A DNA stretch of 64,000 nucleotides from Tethya wilhelma (taxonomy: Eukaryota > Porifera > Demospongiae > Tethyida > Tethyidae): positions 6,351,495 to 6,415,494 of the forward strand of contig CAXIPT010000006.1 of assembly GCA_964030475.1 (NCBI GenBank), read 5' to 3'. Within the stretch, counting starts at the first letter, position 1. The number at the start of each line of letters is the position of its first letter. Of this stretch, positions 34,070-45,420 are shown piece after piece. A model generated the notes under the pieces. It was not told the origin of the DNA. It ran no database searches and saw nothing but the letters and a program-made list of their open reading frames with translations. Both the position numbers and the translations under genes were made by a program.

Positions 34070-35029
34070 AGTTCTTTTTAGCTAGCCCAATAATTCTAAT
34101 TTTCATATGGTCTTATTTTCGAACTTTCGCTAGTAGCTTTTCTATGATCTGTCTGTGCTAACTTTATGTAAGGGAGTACCCACCATAGGTTGACTTTACC
34201 TTCTGTACACCCTTTCCGATTTGGATAAAATAATTCCACACAGAAAAGTGTACGTTGTTTGGAATCAAGTTGCACCTGCATGAAGATTTCTGGTTGATGC
34301 TAGACTCTCACTCTTCTTTGGGTAATTCCAGGCCAAGTCAACACAAAAAAATGATCACCATCACGGAATTCAACGAAACTTGAGGTACACATACCTTACC
34401 ACAAGTTATTATTCCACACCTGATTTGAGTGTCATATGTTGCATGGCTTCTGACTTATCAGCCTCTGAAATTTGCCATTTTTGATCATTTCTTGCCGCTT
34501 AATAGCAAATAACTTTTTTTCTGATTGTTTCCAGCTACTGAGACTGGTAGAGTCAGGCATCAATAGTCAGACACAACATATAATCAGACACTTCTCAGAA
34601 AGAAACAGAAGAGACTTACTAGCTGAATGTCCTATTATGTGTTACAGCTACACTTACTTATTTGTAAAAAAACAAACTTGAGCAGCTGCCTCACAATTTT
34701 TGTGGAGTTGTGCGCGAAAATACGCAATCGTCTGAAAAAAGCAATAATTGGACAAAAAAATCATAAATCAGACAGCTGATGGTACAGAGGAACAGAGCAA
34801 CTTCACCTTTCCATATTTGTGTATCAGGTTGGGTAAACACCCAACTACTTGCAGCTCAAATAATGACTCCTGCCCTCAGCGCTAACTCGTACACTACGCA
34901 GTTACTTTGCAAGACGTTAAACAATCGATAATCAGACGAATATTGACGACCATTACCATATTACAAAAATTATACTAGATACTTAGCTAGCTAGAATCTA
35001 TAGTTAAGTTTTGTTCAAAAATTAAATGT

Positions 35030-36087
35030 TTACTGATCACTACACTTTTTACAAAACCAAGAACTAGAACTAATCTTCCATACATCAGGGCTAGTGTACA
35101 CACAGGAATCATGAAACCATTCATGGCAAGCATCACAAAACACCATATTTCCATATTCAGGCTGTCTGCACTCACAAAAAATCTTTATCTTGCTATATTT
35201 TCGATTCATTGAAGAGGTTGCTCGGTGCTTGTGAGGAAATTCTTTGATTTTGCCTTCTTGTAGGCAAGAGGCTAAGTGATTCCTCATCTTTCTCTCATCA
35301 AATAGTAGATCTTCAGGCTCAAAACCATGACAAATTGATACTGCAAACGCAACAGCATAAACGCCACAATCTCGTACGTTTGTCTGTTTCTACAGTAGAA
35401 TGTACAAAATTTTGCATAAGGAAAACTGTATTACACAAAATTTACACAGTACAACATGATATTTATGATGCTCACCTGGTTGTTTGCATATTCCAATGTA
35501 ATCTCTTCTCCATCATACATTAATAATGCTGCAATTTGTCTCTTTGCATTTATGTCTGAAGCACCACCTTCAAGACTGTCATAAACACGAACATGCCCAT
35601 AGGACAATCCAATAGTGGATACTGTAATCCAATGATTTCCTTGTACGTGTAGAATTTGAACAAATTCGTCAGTTTCAACATCAAAAGAATAATTTTGGCC
35701 TTTCAGCGTATTTTGGAGCCCACCAACAGGAAGAAAATTTCTATCATTCTTTATGAGTCCTTGTGCAGCATTAATGATAACATCATCCAACCACTGCCTG
35801 TTTCGAACCAAGTTAATGTGAGCAGCTGACACAAGTGGTGTGCAGGTAGAAAATACAGAGACTTGCTCATGAATATTCTTGGTTGTTGCATCATCACCAA
35901 ACGACACACCAACAGGCTTCTTTCTTCCTCTGCCTCTACCAGTCCGAGGTGGAGTCTTGTGGTCGAGTGATAGATCATTTCCTACAATGGTCACACACAC
36001 TTGCATGAGATATGTAGGTCTTGGTTATTGGATTAATTCAAACATACCAACAGTCTTCTTTCTTCCTCTGCCTCTACCAGTCTGAGG
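35030..36087 (-). CDS. Ulp1-like cysteine protease with C-terminal PHD finger (5' end in gap)
   Basis: Three exons are visible: exon 1 from the gap to 36048 (donor GTATGT), exon 2 35981-35476 (acceptor CCATTGTAG, donor GTGAGC), and exon 3 from 35389 or 35383 to the stop at 35030. Exons 1 and 2 each carry an AT-hook-like GRGRKK. Exon 2 starts the C48 (Ulp1/SENP) fold: WLDDVIINAA, then GNHWITV with the catalytic His and VRVYDSL with the catalytic Asp. Exon 3 supplies DCGVYAVAFA with the catalytic Cys. A C4HC3 PHD finger (FCECRQPEYGNMVFC, WFHDSC, WFCKKC) ends the protein. Such combinations often travel in eukaryotic DNA transposons, and this gene sits inside a TIR-bounded element, so a role in the element's biology (chromatin binding, SUMO-type deconjugation) is inferred. 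Confidence 0.75.
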
Positions 36088-36838
36088 NNNNNNNNNNNNN
36101 NNNNNNNNNNNNNNNNNNNNNNNNNNNNNNNNNNNNNNNNNNNNNNNNNNNNNNNNNNNNNNNNNNNNNNNNNNNNNNNNNNNNNNNNNNNNNNNNNNNN
36201 NNNNNNNNNNNNNNNNNNNNNNNNNNNNNNNNNNNNNNNNNNNNNNNNNNNNNNNNNNNNNNNNNNNNNNNNNNNNNNNNNNNNNNNNNNNNNNNNNNNN
36301 NNNNNNNNNNNNNNNNNNNNNNNNNNNNNNNNNNNNNNNNNNNNNNNNNNNNNNNNNNNNNNNNNNNNNNNNNNNNNNNNNNNNNNNNNNNNNNNNNNNN
36401 NNNNNNNNNNNNNNNNNNNNNNNNNNNNNNNNNNNNNNNNNNNNNNNNNNNNNNNNNNNNNNNNNNNNNNNNNNNNNNNNNNNNNNNNNNNNNNNNNNNN
36501 NNNNNNNNNNNNNNNNNNNNNNNNNNNNNNNNNNNNNNNNNNNNNNNNNNNNNNNNNNNNNNNNNNNNNNNNNNNNNNNNNNNNNNNNNNNNNNNNNNNN
36601 NNNNNNNNNNNNNNNNNNNNNNNNNNNNNNNNNNNNNNNNNNNNNNNNNNNNNNNNNNNNNNNNNNNNNNNNNNNNNNNNNNNNNNNNNNNNNNNNNNNN
36701 NNNNNNNNNNNNNNNNNNNNNNNNNNNNNNNNNNNNNNNNNNNNNNNNNNNNNNNNNNNNNNNNNNNNNNNNNNNNNNNNNNNNNNNNNNNNNNNNNNNN
36801 NNNNNNNNNNNNNNNNNNNNNNNNNNNNNNNNNNNNNN
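36088..36838. other. Assembly gap (751 N)
   Basis: Undetermined bases. The gap removes the 5' part of the PHD/Ulp1 gene and whatever lies between it and the right TIR of the inner transposon. Confidence 0.99.
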
Positions 36839-38199
36839 ATATGCGCATGCGCCAAGTCCACGTGGACTTATGTCTGATTATCGATTGTTTAACGTCTTGC
36901 AAAGTAACTGCGTAGTGTACGAGTTAGCGCTGAGGGCAGGAGTCATTATTTGAGCTGCAAGTAGTTGGGTGTTTACCCAACCTGATACACAAATATGGAA
37001 AGGTGAAGTTGCTCTGTTCCTCTGTACCATCAGCTGTCTGATTTATGATTTTTTTGTCCGATTATTGCTTTTTTCAGACGATTGCGTATTTTCGCGCACA
37101 ACTCCACAAAAATTGTGAGGCAGCTGCTCAAGTTTTTTTTTTACAAATAAGTAAGTGTAGCTGTAACACATAATAGGACATTCAGCTAGTAAGTCTCTTC
37201 TGTTTCTTTCTGAGAAGTGTCTGATTATATGTTGTGTCTGACTATTGATGCCTGACTCTACCATTGTACTCGGCATAAAATTTCGCTTCAAATGATATGC
37301 TTGAAGTGGGTGGTCATTCGTTAGCAGGTTAAAGATCATTTTTTGAAGACGTTACTAAAAAAAGACGTCTTTTTTCCCCGCAAGTTTTTTACAATGTTAT
37401 CTGCAAAAATTGTTCCTTATTATGTACAAGTTTGGTAATGGGATCTAAATGGGATCAGAAGATACAGGACTAAACATACACTTTTGTTCAAAATCCATGA
37501 AAGAAAAATACTTATAAATTAAAATACTATACTCAGGCATATGTTTTGACCTGTATCTCCTGATCCCATTTAGATCCCATCACCAAACTTATAGAAAATA
37601 AAGGACGATTTTTGTAGATTAGTAATACATTGAGTGAAAATTACGCGAAAAAAAGACGTCTTTTTTTAGTAACGCTCAATTATAGATTTAAAAAAATAAC
37701 CTTTGACCTGCTAGCGAGTGACCATCCACTTCAAGTATATCATCTGAAGCAAAATTTCATGCTGAGTACAATGGTATCAGTCTTGGCAGCTAAAAACAAT
37801 CAGAGCATTAGTTATTTGCTAATAAATGGTGAAATGTCATCAAAAAATGTCAAATTTCAGACGCTTATAAGTCAGAAGCCATGTAACATATGACACCCAA
37901 ATCAGGTGTGGGATAATAACTTGTGGTAAGGTATGTGTACCTCAAGTTTCGTTGAATTCCATGAGGGTGCTCATTTTTTTTGTGTTGACTTGGCCTGGAA
38001 TTGCCCCTTTAATATTTAGTGGGTAACTACTCTCTTAGATTTTCATAATAATTAAGGGACTTGTAGCAAGGCAAGTAAATCTGATCATGATGTTAGCCTG
38101 AGATACAGCTCCATGTAGCCTCCAAGTGACAGTAAGATGTGTTTCACTTCAGCATCATGCAGGCTACACAAATTATGAGTAACTGGCATATACACACAA

Positions 38200-38770
38200 A
38201 TGCGATTTGTAGAATTCTGAAAAACGAGAACAAACAAGTAAAAAAAACTTTGGAAATGTAGTGAGACACAGGAATGGCTAACTGATTATAAACAAATGGA
38301 ATGGCTGTTAGAATATGTACAGAATTCTTCCTGTGGGCAACATCGGAGAGACTCAACATGGCAAAAGAGTATTGCATGCAGCCAAGGGCTTATAAACTAA
38401 CTCCTTAGAGTTTTCCTGTGTCTCACAAGAAAAAAAAAACATCGGAAATGTAATGAGACATAGGAATGGCCAAATCGCAAAAAGAAGGCACTGAGACAAG
38501 CCGTGGAATGGCTGGCTGAGTGTGTGCAGAATTCTTCCTGTGTGGGCTGCATGTAGTACTCTCTTTCCATGTTGAGTCTCTCATGGTGCCCATAGGAATA
38601 ATTCTTTACACACCCAGCCAGCCATTCCATGGCTTGTCTGCCTTCTTTTCATGATTTGGCCATTCCTATGTCTCATTACATTTCCAATGTTTTTTTGTAC
38701 TTGTTTGTTCTCATTTTTTCATAATTCTACGAATCACATTTGAGTTTGTGTGTAACATGGATATTATATA
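38200..38770. repeat. Compound inverted repeat (CATTCCTATGTCTCA family)
   Basis: 38395-38580 pairs with 38590-38765 (for example GAGACATAGGAATGGCCAAAT with its complement, and CCATGG.ATGGCTGGCTG). 38210-38340 is a further diverged copy of one arm. The ORFs inside are mirror readings of each other. A fragment of an end lies near 42890. Confidence 0.6.
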
Positions 38771-39060
38771 ATCCATCAGTGCTATCAGTAAGTGATCTCA
38801 GGAGGCTGGAGCCGAGTGTATCTACCAAAATTGAATTACTTTGCTCATCTTATAATGAAAACTACATAACAAAATAGTCTATTCACCTCCTAAATATTGA
38901 AGACTGAAAGGTTACACAGAGTCCAGCACAACCAGAAATCTTCAGGTAAAGCAGACAGGCAGCGAATAATTATTCGGATTCCAAATAACGCACACTTGTC
39001 TACCTGGAAAAGGGTCATCAACTTGACTTTTCAAATAGCTTATGAATTTATACATCAAGG

Positions 39061-39621
39061 GGTAGTCACTCCCACTCTGTGTATGGTTCCGTTTGCGACC
39101 AGGATCAAGAGTCTTGATCCACTAAAAGTCGCCTTGATCGCTTGATTTACAGTAAAAATGGTCCTTGATCCTTTGGTCAAAGTCAAACCTAGCGCTTGAT
39201 CAATGAACTTTGACCCTCGGGCGTTTGCACGTGCAAAACGCGCATAGCTAACTACAGTTTGAGAAGAAACTGCTACAACATGAATTCAATGCTGGTATTA
39301 GGTGTATACTGGAGTAACAGTGTCATCTGCACCAATCCAGATTGGAAAATCGAACTCTCTCTCACGTTTACGAGCAGAGCTCGCTCTAACCGGCCAACTG
39401 TATACACATTTCTATTTATACGAAGAAAAAAATGAAATTGCACAGTCTATCTATCACGTCAATATAGTCGCAGCATTCTTGATCTTGATATATAGTATCT
39501 ATGGTTTCGACTACAAAGCAAGCTTGATTGCTTGATTCTTGTTGAAAATCTGCTTTGATTTCTTGATTCCATCTTGATCCTGGTCGCAAACGGAACCATA
39601 CGCGGTGTGGGAGTGACTACC
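39061..39621. mobile_element. MITE, GGTAGTCACTCCCAC TIR
   Basis: About 48 bp at each end are inverted repeats (GGTAGTCACTCCCAC, ATGGTTCCGTTTGCGACCAG, GATCAAGA). Several TTGATC words fill the subterminal zones. No transposase and no clear target duplication. The flanks on both sides (39622-39800) match 33655-33840 in reverse, so the MITE entered an existing repeat. Confidence 0.65.
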
Positions 39622-39832
39622 TTTTGTGCATAATGTAGAAATGAATGGCTGCTATACAGAGAAGCGCTTTTTGCCTTGTATCTAGCAGTACCAAAAGCAC
39701 GTGAAGACAATGGTACCAAGTTTGTTCGTTCAAGAATCAGCTTCTGAAAGTGAACAGTCTTCGAGATACGCTGAAATAACATAGAAGAAGAAGAACATAT
39801 GGAAACATTGCATTGGACCAGAGGAGGTACGA

Positions 39833-40112
39833 CAGTCAGGTTGACTGCTGAGCTGGCACTAATCAACGATCGTTAATTACTATGACGTAATGTCAATAAA
39901 TATGCGTTTCTTGGTCCTTACATGATGCCGCTGTGGTCCCAACAATCAGGGAAAGTTATCAGAAAACAAGTATAGAACTGAGCTAGCTGCATAAACCAGA
40001 TGTCTTCCAAAAACAGTGCCACTGTATGACATGACGTCATAGCAATCAATGTGCGCAGGTGCGCTAATTACTGCTTGCTTGATTAGTGCCAGCTCAGCAG
40101 TCAACCTGACTG
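39833..40112. mobile_element. MITE, CAGTCAGGTTGACTGC TIR
   Basis: CAGTCAGGTTGACTGCTGAG and its complement close the element for about 34 bp per end; TGACGTAATG and CATGACGTCAT lie inside. The left flank CAGAGGAGGTACGA equals the terminus of the MITE at 63032, so the two families are related. It abuts a decayed ORF at 40113. Confidence 0.6.
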
Positions 40113-41496
40113 GTAGGTTTCTTTGATAACCGTTTGATTTCATCAATTGTTCTTGCCCCTTGGCTAGTATCTGTCAAAGACCACTTTCTTGCCATATCCC
40201 AACGGTCACTGGATGGACATTTACACCACACACAGTTGTAATTCGCATTGGCAGCATTTATATGCTGCAAACAATAGCCAAAAACTTGAGGTCTCCTCCT
40301 AAGAAGAATTCAAGTGTGTACTTCTTGCCGAACACCTCAGTACAATCAAAATTTTCAATTTCTTTTGACGACATTCTTTATACCTGCTGCTAACTCCTCA
40401 TACCGTATAGCTAGAAATTTTCGAGAAATAAAATTTTCGCGGAAAGGCGATGGCTAAACTTTTTGCAATTTTATTTTCGAGGATCGAGCAGCCCTGCCCA
40501 TATATTGCAATGCGATCCCAAAAATTTCGTGGGTAAAATTTTCGCGGATCACCGACGACCCACAAAAACAGCGAAATTTATACTCCTTGAAAATTTCTAG
40601 CTATACAGTAGTCCTCTCCAGTCCTTAGAATACTGATAGTGTGATTACCAGCCACTGATGTAGCAGCAGGGGTGTCCACAAGAGTGAATGTAAAATTAAT
40701 AACATGTAAACTCCTGCAAACACTAGTTCCATCTCCAGATAGTTTAATTCGTAATGGCTTTTCTGTGCTTAAAGTTGTGTGATGTTTTTCTAACAAAATT
40801 CTTAGTCATTCTCTAAGGCTTTGGTGGACGCCATATTCAGGTATAACAGAGATCTTTTGAAGTTTCATCCAATATTCTGCGGCCAGATTTAATTTGGTGT
40901 AGTCTAGGCATATCTTTGTAAATCATGGAAAGCTCATGGTAAGATTCGTCGCTTAATGAGAATTTTTCTTTCACAAACTGCATTGTATATTTCAGCAACT
41001 GATCAGAATCGGTAATACGATCAGAGTCTGGGGATGAATATACGTTCCTTCATCAACATCCTAACACACTCTTGTGCCTGTGTCTTTGTTCTCTAATTCT
41101 ACTGCGACGGGCTTGAAATGAGACTGACTAGTACACTCCATTGCGTCTTTAATATCAGAAGCCAAATATTTTTTCATTACAGCTTGATGCTGTCGGCTAT
41201 AGGACGTCCAGGATTTCTTTGATTTACCACGACCACCCTTTCTATTGTTGTGAAATGTTTTGAGTTTTTTAACTTCTGCTTTCAAGGATTTTGTCTTTTC
41301 CTCTACTTTCTTCTTTTTATAACTTTTAATTCCAGTTGAAGCAGTTTGTATGGTTCGTTTTCTCAGTTGTCTTAAGACCTCAGTGGTATCAATTGTTAGA
41401 GACCACGCTGAAGTTTTCCATTCATCTAATTGTTTTGTACAAGCAGTTCCGCCAAGTGATAATAGTTTTCTCCCCATTCTCCACAGTTTTGATCTA
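40113..41496 (-). pseudogene. Decayed multi-domain ORF, probably transposon-derived
   Basis: The minus strand begins after an acceptor-like CCACTTTTAG at about 41496 with LWRMGRKLLSLGG and a highly basic, coiled-coil-like region (KKKKVEEKTKSLKAEVKKL). Then, through stops and frameshifts, it reads SDESYHELSMIYKDMPR, PLRIKLSGDGTSVCRSLHV and GNHTISILRTGEDYC. After a 210-bp MITE it continues with EFFLGGDLKFLA and a Cys-rich NAANANYNCVWCKCPSSD, ending near KRLSKKPT where another MITE starts. The order of blocks looks like a repetitive, transposon-associated protein family known from sponges, cnidarians and fish, but I cannot name it. GDGT and GGD could belong to an RNase-H-like fold (speculative). 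Confidence 0.5.
40401..40610. mobile_element. TACCGTA-type MITE inside the decayed ORF
   Basis: TACCGTATAGCTAGAAATTTTC and its near complement (one end reads TACTGTA) flank a core with AAAATTTTCGCGG words. Coding similarity continues on both sides, showing that it inserted into the ORF. Same family as 51094-51292 and 52793-53000. Confidence 0.7.
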
Positions 41497-41736
41497 AAAG
41501 TGGCACGAATAGAATTAGAGATGTCAAGAGGTATTGAGTAGTGGTTGAAAACTTCACAATAACCCTTTCGGTTAAATTAAAGTTGTTCAGTAGAAAAAAC
41601 TGATAGCATCCGGTACAGCAGCCTCTGAATCTTTACTGAGATCAAACTGAGGAACGCCAGTCTTACTTGGATGTGCAATCGAGTAAAGATAATAACTGCA
41701 GCAAAATTTAACATGCACAATGGATAGTAAATTACA

Positions 41737-41817
41737 GAACACACACACGCACACACACACACACCAACACACACATGCACGCACACACATACATGCACAC
41801 CGTCACACAGTCACACA

Positions 41818-41893
<76 letters not shown>
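41737..41893. repeat. (CA)n microsatellite, imperfect
   Basis: About 150 bp of CA repeats with CATACA and CGCACA interruptions. Open frames across it are artefacts of the dinucleotide. Confidence 0.95.
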
Positions 41894-41896
<3 letters not shown>

Positions 41897-41899
41897 CAA

Positions 41900-43419
41900 T
41901 CACAAAGTGCTTACTGCTCTATACGTACAAGCCTCTATCTACACAGACGTATACATAAAATGCACTTATGTGTAGCTATATAGGCAGACCCGGGCTCGGC
42001 ATGGATCAGTGTGCACCAAGCTCAGTGCCGACTGATCATCGTGGATATTATAGCTGGCATTTAAAGACACAAAGGACGTTTACAACTATTCAGCTAGCTC
42101 TGAGTGTGACCTACTTGCTAACTGAATATAGCAGTTAGTACCATCCATAATCGATCAAAAAGTTCTTCTTTGTTGTCAAAACGGCAGCTGGCATGGCATA
42201 CACTGTATTGGATGACATCATGCATGAAGATTTAAATAGCACCCGTCAAACCCGTTCAGAAGTACATATTTTTAGTATCAAACGGAAGCTTAACTTGCTG
42301 TGATTACAGATGGATGTGTAATGGAAGGGGAAACCCAAGCACAAAAGAATGACATAGCCCATTTTAATGACTTCCACTGCACCCCATCTATTATGCAATA
42401 CCAGGAAACTTATTACAAGATGAACATAATTGAAATTTGCAGTAAGTAGCGGGCATGCGCATTGGCCAATTGAGATATCCCGTGAAAGAGCAGAGAATTC
42501 TCAAGGTACTGGTAAGCGTAATAGTAGGGGTTTGTGGGCTAAATAAAGTTTTTGTAAGGAAAATAACAAAAAAATATATTAATTTCATATAGCTTAATAC
42601 AAAGGGCTTGTACTTTTAGTTGTAAAGTTGTTTGTAGGCAGCTGTATAGCAAATCTGACAAAAAGTTTTCATATGAGAAAATTGGAGGTTTAGCATATTT
42701 TAGTTTGGTACCTTAGTGATGGTTTTAGGCCAGCTTGTTAGAAAGAGAATGAGCTAAATAGTAGCTTTAGAAGCCTCATCGTGGCAAGCACTCAGTTTTT
42801 GCAGAGTTATTTGTGTGAATATTTGTATTGCGCTAATAGGCCATCCATGCCATTTCTATGTACCCAGTACCGTACTGGGAATTACATTTCCAATGTTTTT
42901 CTTACTTGTTTGCAGGTAGAGTTCAAAGGTCGTTATCTCTCCATGTGGCATTAATGCGCATGCACATTAGCTTACTCTATCTAGCTGCTACTTAAGCTTT
43001 TTGTATCCCTTTCAGTCAAGAAATTGCTTTTTTTTTCACGATCCTGCAGAGCTGACCTTTGAACTCAGTCGTCACTAGCAACCAAATTATGTCACAATTG
43101 ACCACACCCACTCAAAGGAAAGAGATTGAGCCGTACAATCCCCAAATCACTCCAAAATGCAAGCACTTGCTGCTCTATCCACACAGAGTCCTTCTCTTGA
43201 CACCCCACTACTGCATGCTTTACTTTGAGACACTTTTTGTTAAAAAAAATAAAATAAAAATAAATAAATAAAATAAGTCGATCAAAGCAAACTTCGAAGC
43301 ATCTTCAAAAGCGAACCACTTAATCCATTATAGATCAGAGTACCGACCACTTCAAAATCCATTATGGTATATATCCAGTGCCAACATGCCAACAATAAAT
43401 AATTCATGGCCCAGAATGA
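41900..43419. other. No gene seen
   Basis: AT-rich. Fragment of the 38200 repeat near 42890 and an A-rich AAATA tract at 43236-43275. No supported exon. Confidence 0.4.
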
Positions 43420-43653
43420 TCCCGGGCAAAAATTGTCCCGTTATAATGCGTTTCTAATGTGTTAGTATTGCGTTCATAACGCGCGATTGATTTTTAACGC
43501 GTTCATTTTAAATGACGACCCTTACCCTCCCAAATGAATACAGAGGGTAATGGTCGTCATTTTAAAATGAACACGTTAAAAATGAATCGCGCGTTATGAA
43601 CGCAATACTAACGCATTAGAAACGCGTTATAACGGGACGATTTTTGCCCGGGA
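43420..43653. mobile_element. Near-perfect 234-bp hairpin element, TCCCGGGC ends
   Basis: The whole element is one inverted repeat (arms of about 100 bp: GCGTTCATAACGCGCGATT, AACGCGTTCATTTTAAA, ATGACGACC) with a short loop near 43530. TGA flanks both ends (43417-43419, 43654-43656). No coding capacity. Confidence 0.75.
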
Positions 43654-43714
43654 TGACGTATTGGAGAAAAAGTTTCGTGTAATTTTACACAATTTCGTGA
43701 TCGAAAGGGTTATA

Positions 43715-43885
43715 TAGGGACTAACCAGTCTCTGATGGTCTCCACACTGTAGTGTTGAAAAAAGTAAATGAACAAGTATAGTAAAAATATTCATAAAAAT
43801 TACCAGTGTAGGAATGGGCAGTGCTGTAAAAAGTAAGGAAATAAGGCATATTGCAATTTCCGCACATGACTACTTCATTTTCTAT
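43715..43885 (+). repeat. GTAGGAATGGGC element, end fragment
   Basis: Matches 8860-9000 (AGTGTAGGAATGGGCAGTG, TAAAAAG.AA.GAAA, CATGACTACTTCATTTT). Its inverse partner is at 46655-46757, so the two may be ends of one element now spread over 3 kb. Confidence 0.55.
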
Positions 43886-44519
43886 GCCATCTCGCAATCT
43901 AACCTAAGGGTATTCAGGGTTAGCTACCCAGGCAACGTACTGATTGGCATGCACAATCTATGAATAGCTAGTCCCTTTCACGTAAAGCTCTAAAGAATTC
44001 ATTAATGCTTAATTACATGTGACGTCACAGCTGGGTACATTCATCCGCCATCTTGGGGTACTTTTGTATGGGAGTCAATGGGGAAATGTGCAAAATTGAG
44101 CGTTGCGTATTTCCATGTGTATACCGTATATTCTAAATATGAGAGATGTAAAGAAAAGCTCAAAGCAAGCTCTTTCCAGCACAAAAAGAACCAGGACAGT
44201 CAGACACTCAAAAGCGAAGCTACAATGCAAGAATTTCCATGGTTTGAGAACGAAAAGTAGGTTTTAAAAGGACTGTGTTAAGTTCTACAAGTGTTATTTA
44301 GCTTCAATGTTGTTGTAGAAGTAGTGCTAGAGCATATACTAACTGTTCTCTTTGTTTCTGATATATTTGCATGACGTGAGCGTTGCTGAAAAAAGGCAGA
44401 TGGGCTCTAAGTGCTATTTCTGGACTGTAGAGAGAGGGATAAAGTGTAATTTTGCCTTGAATGTACTGTGCTGCATACTATACATACCTTAGAGACTTCA
44501 GAATATTTTCTCTCTCGAA

Positions 44520-44802
44520 GTGCGGAAAGTAACGTGACAATACGTAAGGCGCATGTGATGAATATTGCGGTTATTAAAAGGCTAATAAAAATGCCCAAAA
44601 CAGTTTTAACAGATAAACTATGGTTCTAGTTAACTTACTGGACTCTGACAATGAAAAAGTCGAAGCGTGGACAGCCATGATCTGTACATGTTCTGTACGT
44701 AAATTTTAATAGCGTAAACTCATTATTACTTAACTGAATAACAATTAATAACCACAATATTCATCACGTGCGCCTTACGTATTGTCACGTTACTTTCCGC
44801 AC
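44520..44802. mobile_element. MITE, GTGCGGAAAGTAACGTGAC TIR
   Basis: The ends are inverted repeats for about 55 bp (GTGCGGAAAGTAACGTGACA, ATACGTAAGGCGCA, GATGAATATTG, GGTTATTAA). No ORF and no clear target duplication. Confidence 0.7.
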
Positions 44803-45114
44803 ACATTTTGTGCAGCGTAATATGAAGTTCGATACTCTCTTCCCTTCCCTGATTATGTACTCTTGCTAATATGAGTGAGCACATGGCTCTACTGTACTAA
44901 TGTGGTTACTAGTACTAGTCAGATGGAAACATCGAGGGGCGAGCCTGAGCAAACTGATCGGCATCAGCACTGCAGGGTTGCTAGCTGGCTGCTCACGGAG
45001 AGTCAAGCCTAGTCTTCTGGGAAAGAGACTGAAGTATAGTAAAAAAAAAAAAAAAATTACTCTGCAAGCCTGGTGTGCTTGTTTAGCATTTGTTGCTACG
45101 TTAGACCAATATTT

Positions 45115-45420
45115 ATAAAGCAGAACTAAATCAAAGAACTCCCTCTGTAGCTTTTCTGTGCGTCCACAGCTCATTTTATAACCAAGTTCACAGCTCAGTC
45201 CCTGGCTCTTTCAGTGTTCTTTTTGCCAGAATTCTTTACTTCAGTTTCATAAAATTCTGATCCCACGTTATAAAGCAGGAACGGATTTGCAGAACCCCCT
45301 TTGTAGTTTTTTTGTGAGTTCACAGCTCATTTTATAGCCTAGTGCACAGCTCAGACTCTAGTAGCTACAGCTAGCTAGCTAGCTGGCCTCGAGATTCGTT
45401 TCACAAAATTTCAATCCCAC
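45115..45420 (+). repeat. Two diverged tandem units of about 150 bp
   Basis: Both units contain AAAGCAG(A/G)AC, CCCTCTGTAG or CCCTTTGTAG, CACAGCTCATTTTATA, CACAGCTCAG and an AATCCCACGTT-type end. Confidence 0.55.

Larger units (their letters stand above)
34550..37258. mobile_element. DNA transposon with 388-bp TIRs, TA duplication and PHD/Ulp1 gene
   Basis: The left TIR (34550-34937, starting GAGTCAGGCATCAATAGTC) and right TIR (36872-37258) are nearly identical in inverted orientation. TA flanks both ends (34548-34549, 37259-37260) at a point where the uninterrupted sister element at 49621 reads GGTACCATTG. The interior holds the PHD/Ulp1 gene and the assembly gap. No transposase core is seen; it could lie in the 751-base gap or be supplied elsewhere. 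Superfamily undetermined. Confidence 0.75.
34320..38006. mobile_element. GGGTAATTCC foldback element carrying an inserted PHD/Ulp1 element
   Basis: Ends GGGTAATTCCAGGCCAAGTC and complement (with one mismatch), flanked by CTTT at 34316-34319 and 38007-38010. The arms, without the insert, pair over about 490 bp around a centre near 37500 and are homologous to the element at 49621-50599. The left arm is interrupted after 34549 by a second element (34550-37258) and resumes at 37261. Confidence 0.8.

Noticed and set aside
36021..36953. Long open frames of about 280-310 codons
   Set aside because: They run through the 751-base N gap; almost all codons are undetermined.
41577..41983. Open frames rich in His-Thr or Cys-Val
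   Set aside because: Translation of a CA microsatellite.
44078..44260. 60-codon basic ORF
   Set aside because: No domain, no splice support, no second copy; left unannotated.
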